DNA of 64,000 nucleotides from Micropterus salmoides (Eukaryota; Chordata; Actinopteri; Centrarchiformes; Centrarchidae), in the NCBI RefSeq assembly GCF_014851395.1, contig NW_024041373.1, positions 24,725,193-24,789,192 of the forward strand. Reading direction: 5' to 3'. The notes beneath the pieces are model-generated. The model made no database searches. It worked only from the letters and a program-made list of their open reading frames with translations, and had not been told where the DNA came from. Shown piece after piece: positions 23,186 to 34,889 of the stretch (position 1 is its first letter; the number at the start of each line of letters is the position of its first letter). A program made the translations under genes and the position numbers.

Positions 23186-24179
23186 TTAAATGTTTTTCAC
23201 ACACAGCAAGAACAGAAAAAACTAACGGCTGCAAAAACCCATGGCCCTGCAGTGACTGTACGGATGTTTTCTGATCATTCATATTCACAAACACACCCTG
23301 CCAGCTACATTACCAGCTACAGTATTCGGCAGATCTTTTAATTGGTGTTTTATGTTTTACATGCTGCCTATTCATTTGAATTTAAGTGTCTTATTCGTAA
23401 CCCACTCTTTGGCTTCCTTGCCATTTAATAGAGAAATTCTGCTTTCTTAAAATTACATTTTCAGCACCATGAATGTATTTGTGTGAGTGTGTGTTACACA
23501 GTGCCTACTCTAGCTGTGCAGCAGAGGCAGCATCTCAGCGTTGGTTGCAGTTCTTCATCAGTGTCAACATAGCTACAACCAATCCTTCATTCAACTTTTA
23601 TTTCAAGTGTAAAATCACCATGCAACATGGTCTCAAAACAGTTTACAACTAATGAATACAAGCTGCAGTAATGCTAAACACTGGAGCAGTATGACAGCAC
23701 TCACTGCAATATTAAATCATATGCTACTGGACACACGTTTAAAACAAAATTGAGTAAAAACATGCTTTGGGCTGAAATTATACATAAAAAGATCAAGTGA
23801 AGCAGGGCAGGTGTAGACTGCAGAGCTGCACTGGTTAAAAACTAAGCAAATAAGATCCATTTGAAAGAAAACAAAAGGACAGGCTCATATGTGTGAGCAT
23901 AGCTAACTATTTAGTCTTTATAGAGCTCAGGGGAAACTAAAATTAAATCAATATCAGATCTCTAGCTCTTTGCATATGTGTCACCTGAAACGAAGACATA
24001 AAAATAAAGCTTGCTCATCAAAAAATAATGTGCATGTGGTAAAACACGCAAAGCTCCGCGTGCATGTCCATCTGCCTGCATTGTTGGAAGTGAAGGGTGC
24101 GTCAGGATGTTGCGGCTGCCCTATCTTTCCTGTAGGCAGGCACTTCACATTTGATATGAATGGCCCCCAACCAGAATTG

Positions 24180-24183
<4 letters not shown>

Positions 24184-24224
<41 letters not shown>
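24184..24224. repeat. (AC)n microsatellite
   Basis: Perfect array of about twenty AC units. Confidence 0.95.
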
Positions 24225-24228
<4 letters not shown>

Positions 24229-24599
24229 ACACCAACTACACACAGTGTCTTAGAAAGCCAAACACATAGCAGGGAAAGGCTCAGTTTAGTTCAGTGGCAC
24301 AGCGATAAAACACAGCTTGTTTGTGATGAACACAGTGATAAAGTATCATGTAGTTTTACAACACAATAGTGACTTTTACATCTTCAACATTCAAAGAAGG
24401 AAAGCTGCCCACTTAAAACTAAAGCTGCCCTGTACATCCAGTTTTTCATTGCTTCATCTGTGTTCATACTGTGTAGAATCGCAATGTACAAAACAAGCCT
24501 GTGACACATTAAAAACTAATATAATTTCTATAACTGTGAATGGAAACATAAATTTGAGTTTAGGAAAAAAGATGAAAGACACTCCAGACAAAAAAAAAT

Positions 24600-24616
24600 A
24601 TATATATATATATATA
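24600..24616. repeat. (TA)n microsatellite
   Basis: Short TA array after a run of A. Confidence 0.85.
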
Positions 24617-24966
24617 TTATTAAAAACTCGGCGGTTATAGCTTTCAAGTGGGAGGAGTCAGTATTAAGATTTGGGGGTTTTACTTTGTAATTAAATGGCA
24701 CTCCCAAGTTCAGGCCTGTGCTGATTGGCGATTGGATCATATATCGGCAGCTGAACGGATGATCGACGATTTGTTTTTCCCACACCAATATTAAAGCAAT
24801 TTTAACTAACTTACTATCAGAACTAAAATGTGATCCAAATAATTTGTACAATCTGTGCCCTAATGTGCATTTAGAGATGTTTGTGGTGGAGCGGCCTGTC
24901 CACTGGCTGAATGACTACAAACCAATTTGCTGGATTTTTCCATGGATCGTACACCCGGCATCTCTA

Positions 24967-25130
24967 CAGTGTTATGAGTAGGTACTGAAATTCGAAAACT
25001 TTAATGGCATCAACCGAACTGCTTTGATACTAACGAGAATCTATAGATGTCTTGTTGTTCGGTACCAGATTTCAATACCTGAAGAGTAAATCTCATCAGC
25101 GAGCCAATAAGCAAGCAACATGCTTGAACC
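24967..25130. repeat. Possible hAT-type repeat end
   Basis: It begins CAGTGTTATGAGTAGGTAC and contains the paired GTACTGAAATTCG and GGTACCAGATTTC segments typical of an abundant fish DNA transposon. No right terminus or target duplication is visible. Confidence 0.35.
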
Positions 25131-25592
25131 GAGATCTAAAAATGCTGGTGATCAGCTGCGTAACATTACACATCGTAGAGGCATGAATAGAAAACGTGCG
25201 TTGTATCAAGAGAGGGTGCACTGTTTTTTGAGGCTTTTTTTTTTTTTTTACTGCCAGTTGCTTATCTGCACAGACAAGTAAACTTTGTGCTGCTTGTTAG
25301 CTGACCAGCGCAAATTAACCTGTAGTAGGCTATCTGCTCATCTGCGAGTTTGGTTGCCACAGCATCCACCGGGATGAAAGCCCTGTTCAAGTTACAATGT
25401 GTCAGGTAATAAATGCTGCAGCATCTAAAGACCAAGAAAAGTCTGTTGTTTCCCAACTATTGGAAAAGTGTAGGGGGATCTCCGCTGTGCTTCATGACAA
25501 GAAACGAAGACTGAGGGAGAGTTAGGAGTTGATGACAATGGTGTGAAGAAATAAGGCCAGTCAGGGTAAGAGGGAAGGCAAGAGGTTTGATA

Positions 25593-26028
25593 AAGACCAA
25601 TTTATACTTCTGTGTCTAATCTGCGCCGTAGCCTGAAATGCACCTCCTTAAAAATGAAACTACACATCACAGAGACACAGACTGCAAGAAATCAGCTTTG
25701 TAGCATCGCATTTCCGGCTTGTCCTTCTGCCTCAACCGGTTCAAGGGTCGTACATACCATCTCCCCGACGCCTTCTCTCATTTCTGCATTTTAATAATTT
25801 CCCTAAAAGTAACTGCTGTTCAACATCGATCAACTACAACATGCGCTCAGTTTCAGTCGCCATTGTTTGTAGTAGCCTACACCAACAAAGAAGAAATTCA
25901 ACACAGTGGAACAAAGAAAACCCACCACCAACAAGCATTTGGGTGGTGAAGTTGCAGAGCGATACAGACACCAACGCACAAGTATAAATGCTCACGACAG
26001 CATGTAACCACAAGTATAAATTGGTCTT
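25593..26028. mobile_element. Non-autonomous inverted-repeat element, TA-flanked
   Basis: The ends are AAGACCAATTTATACTTCTG and, on the right, its near-perfect complement. TA dinucleotides lie immediately outside both ends (25591-25592, 26029-26030). The 436-bp interior has no transposase. A TA duplication fits Tc1/mariner or ISL2EU-like elements, but the terminus does not match the Tc1 copy at 28112, so the superfamily is left open. Confidence 0.7.
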
Positions 26029-26526
26029 TAGTATGTGTGTGTATTAGAGTGACAGGCAACTAAAAGCGAATACTGTATCATCCCAACTAAATGCTGACAT
26101 TACTCAGAGGAGGAAGAGCTTTGACGTCTACCGACAGACTTCATGTCTGTCTGTCAATCACAGACAATAGGAGAGAGGAAAATGTCCATTTGTTTATGTG
26201 GTCATACAGCAGTTGTGAAAGATGAAACATTTCAGACTACAGTGCTGTAACGTAACACACAAGCACATTGATATGTAACCTCTCAGACTAATACCGCAGA
26301 CTGCATCACTGCAATGCATGAAAGGATCTTGCAGTATACTACAGGACTGAAAACTGCAGTATGATACTTGCAACCAGGATGTTGAATGTAGACTGCTGGA
26401 CTATAAGAGGTGATCTAAACAGTCAATACAATGTATTGTGATTTATATAATCTTGCAGTACAGATGCCTCACTTCATACTGCATCCTTTAAAATGAATAT
26501 TTGTCTTAATGTTATCTTCATGCAAC

Positions 26527-27013
26527 AGGGATGTAACAATCGTGACTTAGCTTACATTAAGCGTATGAAAGCGTTTACATTTGTACTTTAAAACACTACA
26601 TGTATTCTGTCTCGCCATAGTTCCACCATAGTTTCAAAATGAACCAAAAATATATTAACATTAAAGACTTCTAACGGTGTGGTTTGTGCCGCTGCTCCCC
26701 GCTGCTGTAAACTTCTGCACCCATACACTTTGGCATCCGACTCGAGACAACCACTTTTCTTCTGAGGTAATTACGGTAATGTTTACTAAGGGTCTGAGGG
26801 TTGAGTGTTTCACTCGTTTGTGAGAACGCGATCAAGCTAGCCACTAACTTTGGAGTGCACACATATTAGAGCCGTTATGGTAAATTCAGTTAAAAGGAGC
26901 AGAGCGAGGTGACAGGCAGGTTAGCAACTTTTCTCTTTACAAAGTGTTTAAGTATGAGAGTCTCACCTGAAGAGAGGGTATGCCTCTCTTCAGGTGAGGG
27001 GGGCGGGGGTTAT
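26527..27013. mobile_element. Diverged relative of the hAT element at 10711, inverted
   Basis: Positions 26800-26990 match the reverse complement of 11010-11200, sharing landmarks such as CTCACAAACGAGTGA, GTGTGCACTCC and CAACCTGCCTGTCA-like runs. The left edge CAGGGATGTAACAATCGTG resembles a hAT end. The right side runs into a perfect 16-bp inverted repeat at 26962-26998, and a right terminus is not identifiable. Confidence 0.5.
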
Positions 27014-28111
27014 GCCCTAGGGTTGATGTCCACCCACCACAATCTCACAAAATCCTGTGGGAAACACTGCAGTCACTGCTAAAACAGTTTCAAAATACGG
27101 TCTACTTAAAAATGAAACAGTCCCATCATGAAAAGCTGTTTTTCTAATACCTGACCTACTTGGCAATTCTGATTCGGCATCAAGAGGATGGTTGAGAATG
27201 GGAAGAGACCAATGACAGGAAGGGAAAAGAGGAAGGAAACAGAGAGGGGGGTTGCTCTTAGTTTGGAAGCATATACTGACATGACATGATGTGAAAAGGC
27301 AAAGAATCTGCAAATTTATTAAGTCTCTATAATGCAGTGTTCACAGGGTGTGATAAGCAAAGAAACAATCCTATCCATTATGCCTATCATTTCATTCCCT
27401 GCATCTGAAATTCATTGCATGCTGGCGCTCGTTTTTTTTCTCCATTTTTCAACCAAGCAAAACTGAGACTATGTTTCAAATTATTTGTTCAGTAAATGTG
27501 CGTGTGTTGTAATATTTGTCAGCTTCTGGTTTTATTTCTTTTCTGTTTAAAATGGGATTTTAATAAGGCTCTGGAACTCACATCCATCTCATCATCCGAA
27601 ATCTCATCTACTGTTTTGTCTCCTTTTGATCACTTTTATTATTATTCAATATTTTATATTAATATTCCGTGTCTATCACTCTCGTTTAAGCTGTGTCTTC
27701 AGCCATATTTTGTTAGTGGTTTGAGAATTTTCTGTGGGCATTTCAAAGATTTTTGTTTGCTAAAACGTCAGAATCCATTGTAAACATCATTTAAGATTGT
27801 ATTCGAGAAGGACAAAATATGGTCATATGAGCATTCAGACATCAGAATCTGCATGTATTTGCAGAATTTAAAAACTGACAATAACATTACAAGTGTGTGT
27901 GTCACTGAGCTGTCAGTCAGTGTTTATGTGGCAACCAAAAGCTGGGTCAATGACACAGCGTTAATGTTGAAGAGTGAAAGCTAAAGCAGCTCAGTAATGC
28001 GCTTGCTTGATTGTGCCGCCATGAATGTGTGTTTACCTGCATGTAACTGTTGTAACTGCAGCCGGATTTGTGGCAGGTCCACTTTCTGTAAAATGTTCAA
28101 ATGATCAAATA

Positions 28112-29210
28112 CACTGTTCAAAAAAATAAATTGAATATTTAAACAACACAATATAACTCCAAGTCAATCACACTCCTGTGAAATCAAACTGTCCACTTAG
28201 GAAGCAACTCTGACTGACAATCAATTTCACATGCTGTTGTGCAAATGGAATAGACAACAAGTGGAAATTATAGGCAATTAGCAAGACACCCCCAATAAAG
28301 GAGTGGTTCTGCAGGTGGTGACCACAGACCACTTCTCAGTTCCTATGCTTCCTGGCTGATGTTGGCAAATTCGCCACTGGCGCCCCGTGCTCTTCACAGA
28401 TGAAAGCAGGTTCACACTGAGCACATGTGACAGACGTGACAGAGTCTGGAGACGCCGTGGAGAACGTTCTGCTGCCTGCAACATCCTCCAGCATGACTGG
28501 TTTGGTGGTGGGTCAGTAATGGTGTGGGGTGGCATTTCTTTTGGGGGCCGCACAGCCCTCCATGTGCTCGCCAGAGGTAGCCTGACTGCCATTAGGTACC
28601 GAGATGAGATCCTCAGAACCCTTGTGAGACCATATGCTGGTGCGGTTGGCCCTGGGTTCCTCCTAATGCAAGACAATGCTAGACCTCGTGTGGCTGGAGT
28701 GTGTCAGCAGTTCCTGCAAGAGGAAGGCATTGATGCTATGGACCGGCCCGCTCGTTCCCCAGACCTGAATCCAATTGAGCACATCTGGGATATCATGTCT
28801 CGCTCCATCCACCAACGCCACGTTGCACCACAGACCAGGCCAGGAGTTGGCGGATGCTTTAGTCCAGGTCTGGGAGGAGATTCCTCAGGGGACCATCCGC
28901 CACCTCATCCGGAGCATGCCCAGGCGTTGTAGGGAGGTCATACAGGCACATGGAGGCCACGCACACTACTGAGCCTCATATTGACTTGTTTTAAGGACAT
29001 CACATCAAAGTTGGATCAGCCTGTAATGTGGTTTTCCACTTTGATTTTGAGTGCGACTCCAAATCCAGACCTCCATGGGTTGATAAATTTGATTTCCATT
29101 GATAATTTGTGTGATTTTGTTGTCAGCACAGGAGTATTTAATGAGATTATTTCATTCATTCAGATCTAGGATGTGTTATTTTAGTGTTCCCTTTATTTTT
29201 TTGAGCAGTG
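28112..29210 (+). mobile_element. Tc1-like transposon, internally deleted
   Basis: The inverted ends start CACTGTTCAAAAAAATAAA (left) and CACTGCTCAAAAAAATAAA (right, reverse-complemented), and TA is duplicated at 28110-28111 and 29211-29212. The left region and the right third match a well-known fish Tc1-like family. About 28360 the 5' non-coding part joins directly to the middle of the transposase gene, so the N-terminal DNA-binding half is missing. About 1.1 kb remains of an element that is normally longer. Confidence 0.9.
28366..28972 (+). pseudogene. Tc1-like transposase remnant, catalytic domain, deleted and frameshifted
   Basis: Coding sequence resumes just after the deletion junction in a segment reading WQIRHWRPVLFTDESRF, then QDNARPR, then SPDLNPIEHIWD. 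These give the DDE catalytic triad: Asp in FTDES, Asp in MQDNA, Glu in NPIEH. The helix-turn-helix DNA-binding N-terminus is absent. A one-base insertion near 28830-28845 (in CAGACCAGGCCAGGAG) shifts the frame; the C-terminal segment (QELADALVQVWEEIP...) continues in another frame to TGA at about 28972. The element could be mobilised only by transposase made elsewhere. Confidence 0.85.
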
Positions 29211-31399
29211 TACAATTTCCAGGTTAAACTAAAATATTAAGACAAACAAACCTTTAAAAAAACATTAAATAATTAGGTTAAATGTTCTGTAAACTTTTTA
29301 TTTTCATTCAGGTGCTACTAACATTTCAGATCAGCTGAGTCTTCACTATGATGAAGGTTGTTGTGGGAAGCAAGTCTCTCCCGGTTTGTGTGTGAGAGAA
29401 GTACCAGCTTGCTGCCGCAGTCAAAGACAAGTGTGTGCTGTAAGGGTTAGTTAATCTACTTGAGTCAGCCATAATCTGGTGATTTAAGCATAATAGCTAC
29501 TGAAAGTATTGCGTTCGCTGCCACAGAAGAGAAATAAAAAGTCCCTGTTCGTGTTACTACAACGTCCTTCTGCATTCTTTACAGCAGAGTTGTGTGCAGG
29601 AGAAACTATACTTAGACTGAATAAAATGTTTTGTAAAAATTGGTTTTGGAAGTTGTGAACTGATTCAGAATCTGAGAAGATAAAAATAGTGATTCTTACA
29701 TGAACAGATTCCCCAATACCCCTATGATTAACACATTTTATAAATGCCATTGCCCAGCTGGATGCTTTTTGAAGAAGCTGTATTTCACATTCAGTAAGCA
29801 GCCTGGTTTTATTCAAGTCAGCTGCATGTTCATTTTGAGAAATATTACTTAAAAGGATAATTGCATGGAGACACTCTACTTAACTGCAGGAATAAAACAA
29901 CTGGGGGTCAAGTGTAGGCAATTATGGATCTGTCATGGCTGATGAGAGAGACTCAGTAAGAGCAATTTACAAATAATAAAGCACGTAGGTTGGATGGATG
30001 ACACTGAAGATCAGAAGCTCCACATGCCCTGAGGGACGGAGATCAGGTAAGAGTTATTTAAATCTTACCCACCGAGCACAGAAGAGAGAACTGTCAAAAA
30101 AGAAGGACTCCAAATGGTGATGACTGACAGTCAGGAGAAGAAAATTAGATGTTTTAGTGCTGACATGAGTGGCCTATGGGTGAAGGGTAACTCTTTCCAC
30201 AGAAACATTTTTGAAGCCGCTGGAAAATGAAATGAAATGAAAAGAGGTCTGTGTTGACCGAATTCTGGAATGATATCCAATAAAAATAAAGAGCATGACC
30301 CCACAACTTATGAAGTCCATGTGTTAGATGCTACAAGAGCATAGCACACATTGGGAATGTTATGCATCTTTTGGTCTTGTTGCTTTACTTTACTGGCTCA
30401 TCTCCAATGTGCTTTCATTCCTCCCTTATCACTGGATTTCTGCAGTTGCGGAGGGGTCCACATTAACTGTTTGCCGAAAAAGCCTCATATGGCAAGCTCA
30501 AAGCAAATGCATTTGGTATGCAATGGTGAACACTCATCAACATCAGGTATGGAGCAAGACAATGATGAAGGAGTCTACGTGCTTGCTCAAAACATCCCCG
30601 AATGAATTAATGTAAAAGTAGAAGCAATAAAGGAAAAGAGAGGTTTAGAAAGGAATCTGTTACAGGAGAGCAAAATGAGTACAAAAAGTAGTCAACATAC
30701 TTCCACATAACAAGATGGCACAAATGAAGCCTCAGGGAGAGATCAGGAATCACTTAGATCATGTGTTTGGGTGTATCTCCACAACAAAGAAGGAACGATA
30801 AGCAGCTGCCTTTCAGCAGGGTAAATGAGATAATAAAAATCTACCATCCCTATACCGGCTTGCTAATGGCGCTACGGACAGACTGACGCAGTCGGAATCA
30901 CAACCATCATGTGCCAAAGAGCACCAACGGCACGGAAAGAAGGAGCCCTGGTGAGGACAGCAACATCCATTTCTTAAGGCAATCATACATGAGCAGTCAT
31001 GCGACTGCGGCTTCAGCAGTGATATAACTTAATTATCACAGTTATTTTGCCTGATGTCACAAACAAACTGAATGGAAAAAATTATTTACAACAGGAGAGG
31101 TGCTTTGAAGTTTTCAGTACTGGTCACGGTTGCTGGCTTTCTTCATTATGTTTTCATTTCTTTTCCTTCGTTTTATCACTGAGCCAGCAGCATCTAACCT
31201 TAAGTCTGCATCTTGTGACTGGGAGCATCTACAGAAGGAATTGTGATGTGACCATTAGCCTACAGTAACTGGGGTATAGATTGGTCTGCAGAAAGATTAT
31301 ACTACTGTTCTACCGAAGAGGGTTTAATAAATTACCACCACAACTACAAATTCCAAAGGCACAATAAAGCCAGGGAAATTATTATTATTAAATATAGGA

Positions 31400-32310
31400 C
31401 AGTGGTTCTCTATATGACGTAAAGGACCCATAAACTGACAAAGGCTATGTTCAGACTGCAAGCTAAAGTGACCCAAACCCAATTTCTCTGCTCGTATGTG
31501 ACTCAGATGTGATCTTTTTATGTCTGTGTGAAGTGGCCAAGTCACATGGAATCTGATCTTTTCTAGTTCGGATTTGTTTTCTATCATTAACTTAGCTTTC
31601 CTTATTAGCTAGGCTCCTTACATGCTTGCTAATAACTAAGCTGGGTCTCCGACATTGACAGCGTTGTGTCGGACAGATTCGTGCAGCTATGTTCATCAGG
31701 GCGAAAGAGAGCAACAGGTGAGCGAGAGAGCGAAAGGGACGAGCAAGAGGATGTGCTGCAGGAGTGTGCTACAGCGCTTTGAAATCAAGCTAAATAGGCC
31801 TAGTAAAAAAATAAATAAATCCAAAATCAGTATTTGGCAGTCAGCGTTGATATTGTGGCGGGGCGCCACAAATACATGAACGTAGGGGAAACACTGTCTG
31901 TGGCTCTGTTTACTTCTGTACCACAGCATGCTATGTGTGACGTCGTGTTAGTCTTTTGCGCATGCAGTTCACACTTGAGTCTGATATGGGGCACATTTAA
32001 ACAACAATGTGAACGGTCAAACAAAAAGAAAAAAAAAACAGATCTGGGGAAAAATAATAGGAATAGAGCATTAAGGCCTGCAGTCTGAACGTAGCCAAAA
32101 ATTAGACCACGGACCACCATTTGATAATATTTTGTTCCAGGGTACACCATCTTTTGCTTTTACATGTTTTATTACAAAAAAGGTGTATAAAACCCATGAC
32201 CAAAATAGTCAAATGCTATCATTATGTGTGGAATTGTAGAGAAAATAAATTATTTCCTTTTTTGCTGGGGACCCCCTCAAGGACCCCTGGTTCCACTTCG
32301 AGAACCACTG
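31400..32310. mobile_element. hAT-type element split by a nested transposon
   Basis: The left end is CAGTGGTTCTC and the right end its complement GAGAACCACTG. Flanks ATATAGGA (31392-31399) and ATATAAGA (32311-32318) are an 8-bp duplication with one mismatch. Internal GGACCC near the left end and AAGGACCCC near the right end are the usual subterminal sequences of this group. Between 31443 and 32096 it is interrupted by a second element. Confidence 0.85.
31443..32096. mobile_element. Inverted-repeat DNA transposon nested inside the 31400 hAT element
   Basis: The ends are GGCTATGTTCAGACTGCAAGC and, reverse-complemented on the right, GGCTACGTTCAGACTGCAGGC (19 of 21 identical). The host sequence continues on both sides as ...ACTGACAAA and AAAAATTAG. 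The 654-bp interior lacks a transposase. The duplication lies in an A-run and cannot be sized, so the superfamily is unassigned. It is younger than its host. Confidence 0.8.
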
Positions 32311-33308
32311 ATATAAGAGTAGAGAAGAAACCATTTATACTAATGGAGAAGGAAACAACATTTTTACCCAATAGCTGCAGGAGGTTGACCATCCTACATG
32401 CTACATGCAGGGTTTCCATAATGTAACTCCAGTACGCTCATGGAGTTTTTCTTTCCACCCGGACACACGTACAGTACGCATTTATCAGCCTGTAGATGCT
32501 GCAGCACCGCTCTGCAGGCTGATAAATGATGAGCAGTCTCCAAGGCCATGTGTTTCTATGCCTGACAGCAGCAGAGACAGACACACCAGCAGAGTTTTCA
32601 TCACATTTAACACCCCATTGACTGCTTCCCAACCCTGCAATGTTTCTTGGTGTGTGTCTGTATGTGGGAGGAGGGTGTGTAAATGCCTGTTTGTGTCCAT
32701 AATTGCAGCACAGAACAACTACACTTGGGTGGATTCCACTGCAAAGCTGTTAAAGTGACATTATAAAGAAAGAAAGCAAGAACTGAGGGGAGGCAGCGAG
32801 GAAAGAGATCAAGCAACAAAAGAAAAGAGGGAGATGGAGAAGAGATAAAGGGGGTACAGAGAAAGACAGAAGAAAATGGGAGGAGGAGCATTAATGACAG
32901 TGCAAGAGCTGCCCCAGATGCAGTAGTGGGTTTGGTGCAAGAAAACAATTACAAAATCACAGGAGGAGGAGATGAAGAGCTGCAAGCTGTACTGAGAGGA
33001 CAAAACAATCGGCAGAGTCAAATCAACAGCAAATGCTATAATTAAAGAAGCGATAACCAAGCACACAAATTAGAACAACTCAAGTATCAACTATGAAAAC
33101 ATTTGTTTGTATTCGCTGCAGTGTTGGCATTTTACTGGCACCAGTGTCCAAAAACATTCAAACAAAGACAACATGAGCAAGCATATTAAGACAAATCGGT
33201 GACCAACGAATAAAATCTGACTGACTATTCTGAAACACTTCGAGAAACCAAAAAAGAAAAGAATTAAATTATTAAACCCATTTTATCAAAAACTTAAAAG
33301 ACAATAAC

Positions 33309-33509
33309 TCAAAACTGTGTGGTTTCATCCAGAATTTCTGCAGAAACGACAGCACCATCACCTCGCAGTGAAAGCATCTCCGGTGTCAAAGTTATACTCA
33401 GGAATGTGTCACAGCCTTCGAATTTGAATAGAAGAGCCACGTCAGACAAGTTGGCAGGAAGATCCTCTGGCAGAGACACGATGAACGCTTGCCATAATGC
33501 ACACATGTT
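33309..33509 (-). CDS. Unrecognised putative terminal exon nested in EHBP1 intron 1
   Basis: On the minus strand, after an acceptor CTTCTGTAG, 66 codons run to a TGA. The peptide starts NMCALWQAFIVSLPEDL, contains DVALLFKFEGCDTF and LTPEMLSL, and ends LDETTQF. Alternating hydrophobic residues suggest a beta-rich fold. Codon use is balanced and GC is higher than in the flanks, as in real exons. It follows in the same phase (0) the segment at 34194-34111, which ends in a GTAAGA donor about 600 bp upstream. I do not recognise the family. It cannot be an alternative EHBP1 exon, because EHBP1 exon 1 ends in phase 2. I found no AATAAA just downstream, so it may be an old gene fragment. Confidence 0.35.
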   Translation of the reverse strand, partial: NMCALWQAFIVSLPEDLPANLSDVALLFKFEGCDTFLSITLTPEMLSLRGDGAVVSAEILDETTQF

Positions 33510-34110
33510 CTACAGAAGATTGCATGTCACAGCGTGACACACGCTGGTCACTTTCACTGAAGATAATGATAGTGAGCCATTACTCAAATGACAGAGAGAC
33601 GCATGGACTGTGGTTTACAGCATTGACATTAATTTACACACTTTTGACATTTAGCAAAAGCAGTGATAATAAAATGAGTGAGTAAGAATAAAATCCAGGT
33701 TTTGCCCAAGGACACCATGATGGGATCATACAGGTTAATGCACAACTACCGGTAGTTGTGGGAACATTACCCTTGAAGGGTTTACCATTCAAGGTAAAGC
33801 AGTTTACTGATTTGTTGCAGTCCACACTGTGCCTGGTGCCCTTTATTGCAAGTGAATGAACAAACAATGCAAACATAATAAGTTTATTACAACTGCACAG
33901 CTCTGAAATCACCTCAGTTTCAGTAGCTAGACATTTATATTTGGGGCTATAGCTAGCAAATCCATTTCCAGTATAAGCGAAAAAATAAAAGCATGGTTAA
34001 TTTGGATGAACGAACAACTTTGGCTGATAATGTACAACCCATCTATCAAGCGTTGCAGTGGTGCTATGACAAGCCACAGGTTAAATGCTGAAAAATAAAT
34101 CAATTCTTAC

Positions 34111-34194
34111 GCCGCAGGCATCCCCAGCGGGACCACCAATCACCTCGAAGGAGATGTTTAAATCGGCTTGAGTCTGGCGAGAGTTTCTAAAGCC
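34111..34194 (-). CDS. Unrecognised putative internal exon nested in EHBP1 intron 1
   Basis: This is an 84-bp phase-0 segment on the minus strand between an acceptor TTTCATAG and a donor GGC/GTAAGA. It encodes 28 residues beginning GFRNSRQTQADL and continuing NISFEVIGGPAGDACG. Joined to 33509-33309 it gives a continuous 94-residue C-terminal piece with beta-strand character. Spliced instead to EHBP1 exon 1 (phase 2) the frame stops within about 13 codons, so it is not an EHBP1 isoform. Earlier exons should lie between 34200 and 39640. I see coding-like pieces there (near 36700-36820 and 37440-37500) but cannot link them. Function unknown. Confidence 0.33.
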
Positions 34195-34209
34195 CTATGA
34201 AATGACTGA

Positions 34210-34232
34210 TGTGTGTGTGCGTGCGTGCGTGC
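34210..34232. repeat. (TG)n(CGTG)n microsatellite
   Basis: It lies just upstream (minus-strand sense) of the putative acceptor of the exon at 34111-34194. Confidence 0.85.
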
Positions 34233-34889
34233 ATGTATGGCTTCAGGGTCTCTCCACTGTCCTTGATTGATATTAAGACTTCTTCCTCAGAACTCTTGAA
34301 CCTTCCCTGTATTGTCATGTGGCAGTGAGGAAAGCATTCTTGATTAGCCAAGGTTGTATGTAGGCAGATAGATTTACCACATGTAATCAATCGCGTCTGT
34401 GTCGTTTCCAGTGTATAACTCCCTTAGCCACGTGTGTCAACACGTTTGTCAGCGGCAACAACACTCTTGGCTTTTTTTGATGTTGATTTCAAACTATATA
34501 TAACAGGACAAGTTGGCAAAAAACCCATTCTTGCTCAAAAGCACCAGCCTTGGGAAATACTAACAGAGTGAGTGAGTGTTACATTCATGCTTTAGGTCAT
34601 ATTGAGTTGCATCCTCTTGACAGTAGGGACAGAAAAATGGACCTCACTTACTGCAGTGTATCTGAGGGTTTCAAACAACACCTCTCTTGTCTGCTCAAGC
34701 TTATATATTATAGCAAAGCATTGCACAATCATTACCTAACACAGTAATGGACAAGTGCTTCAAAATTATTTGAGAAAGTATTTTAGAAACTAATAAAAAC
34801 AGCACAGACAAGATAAAGATAACAGAATACAATACTTTCTGATGACAACTTTTTGCACAGGGTATATGATCGAAATGTTGCTCCTCACA

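Noticed and set aside
28278..28676. 132-codon minus-strand frame
   Set aside because: Antisense shadow of the Tc1-like transposase remnant.
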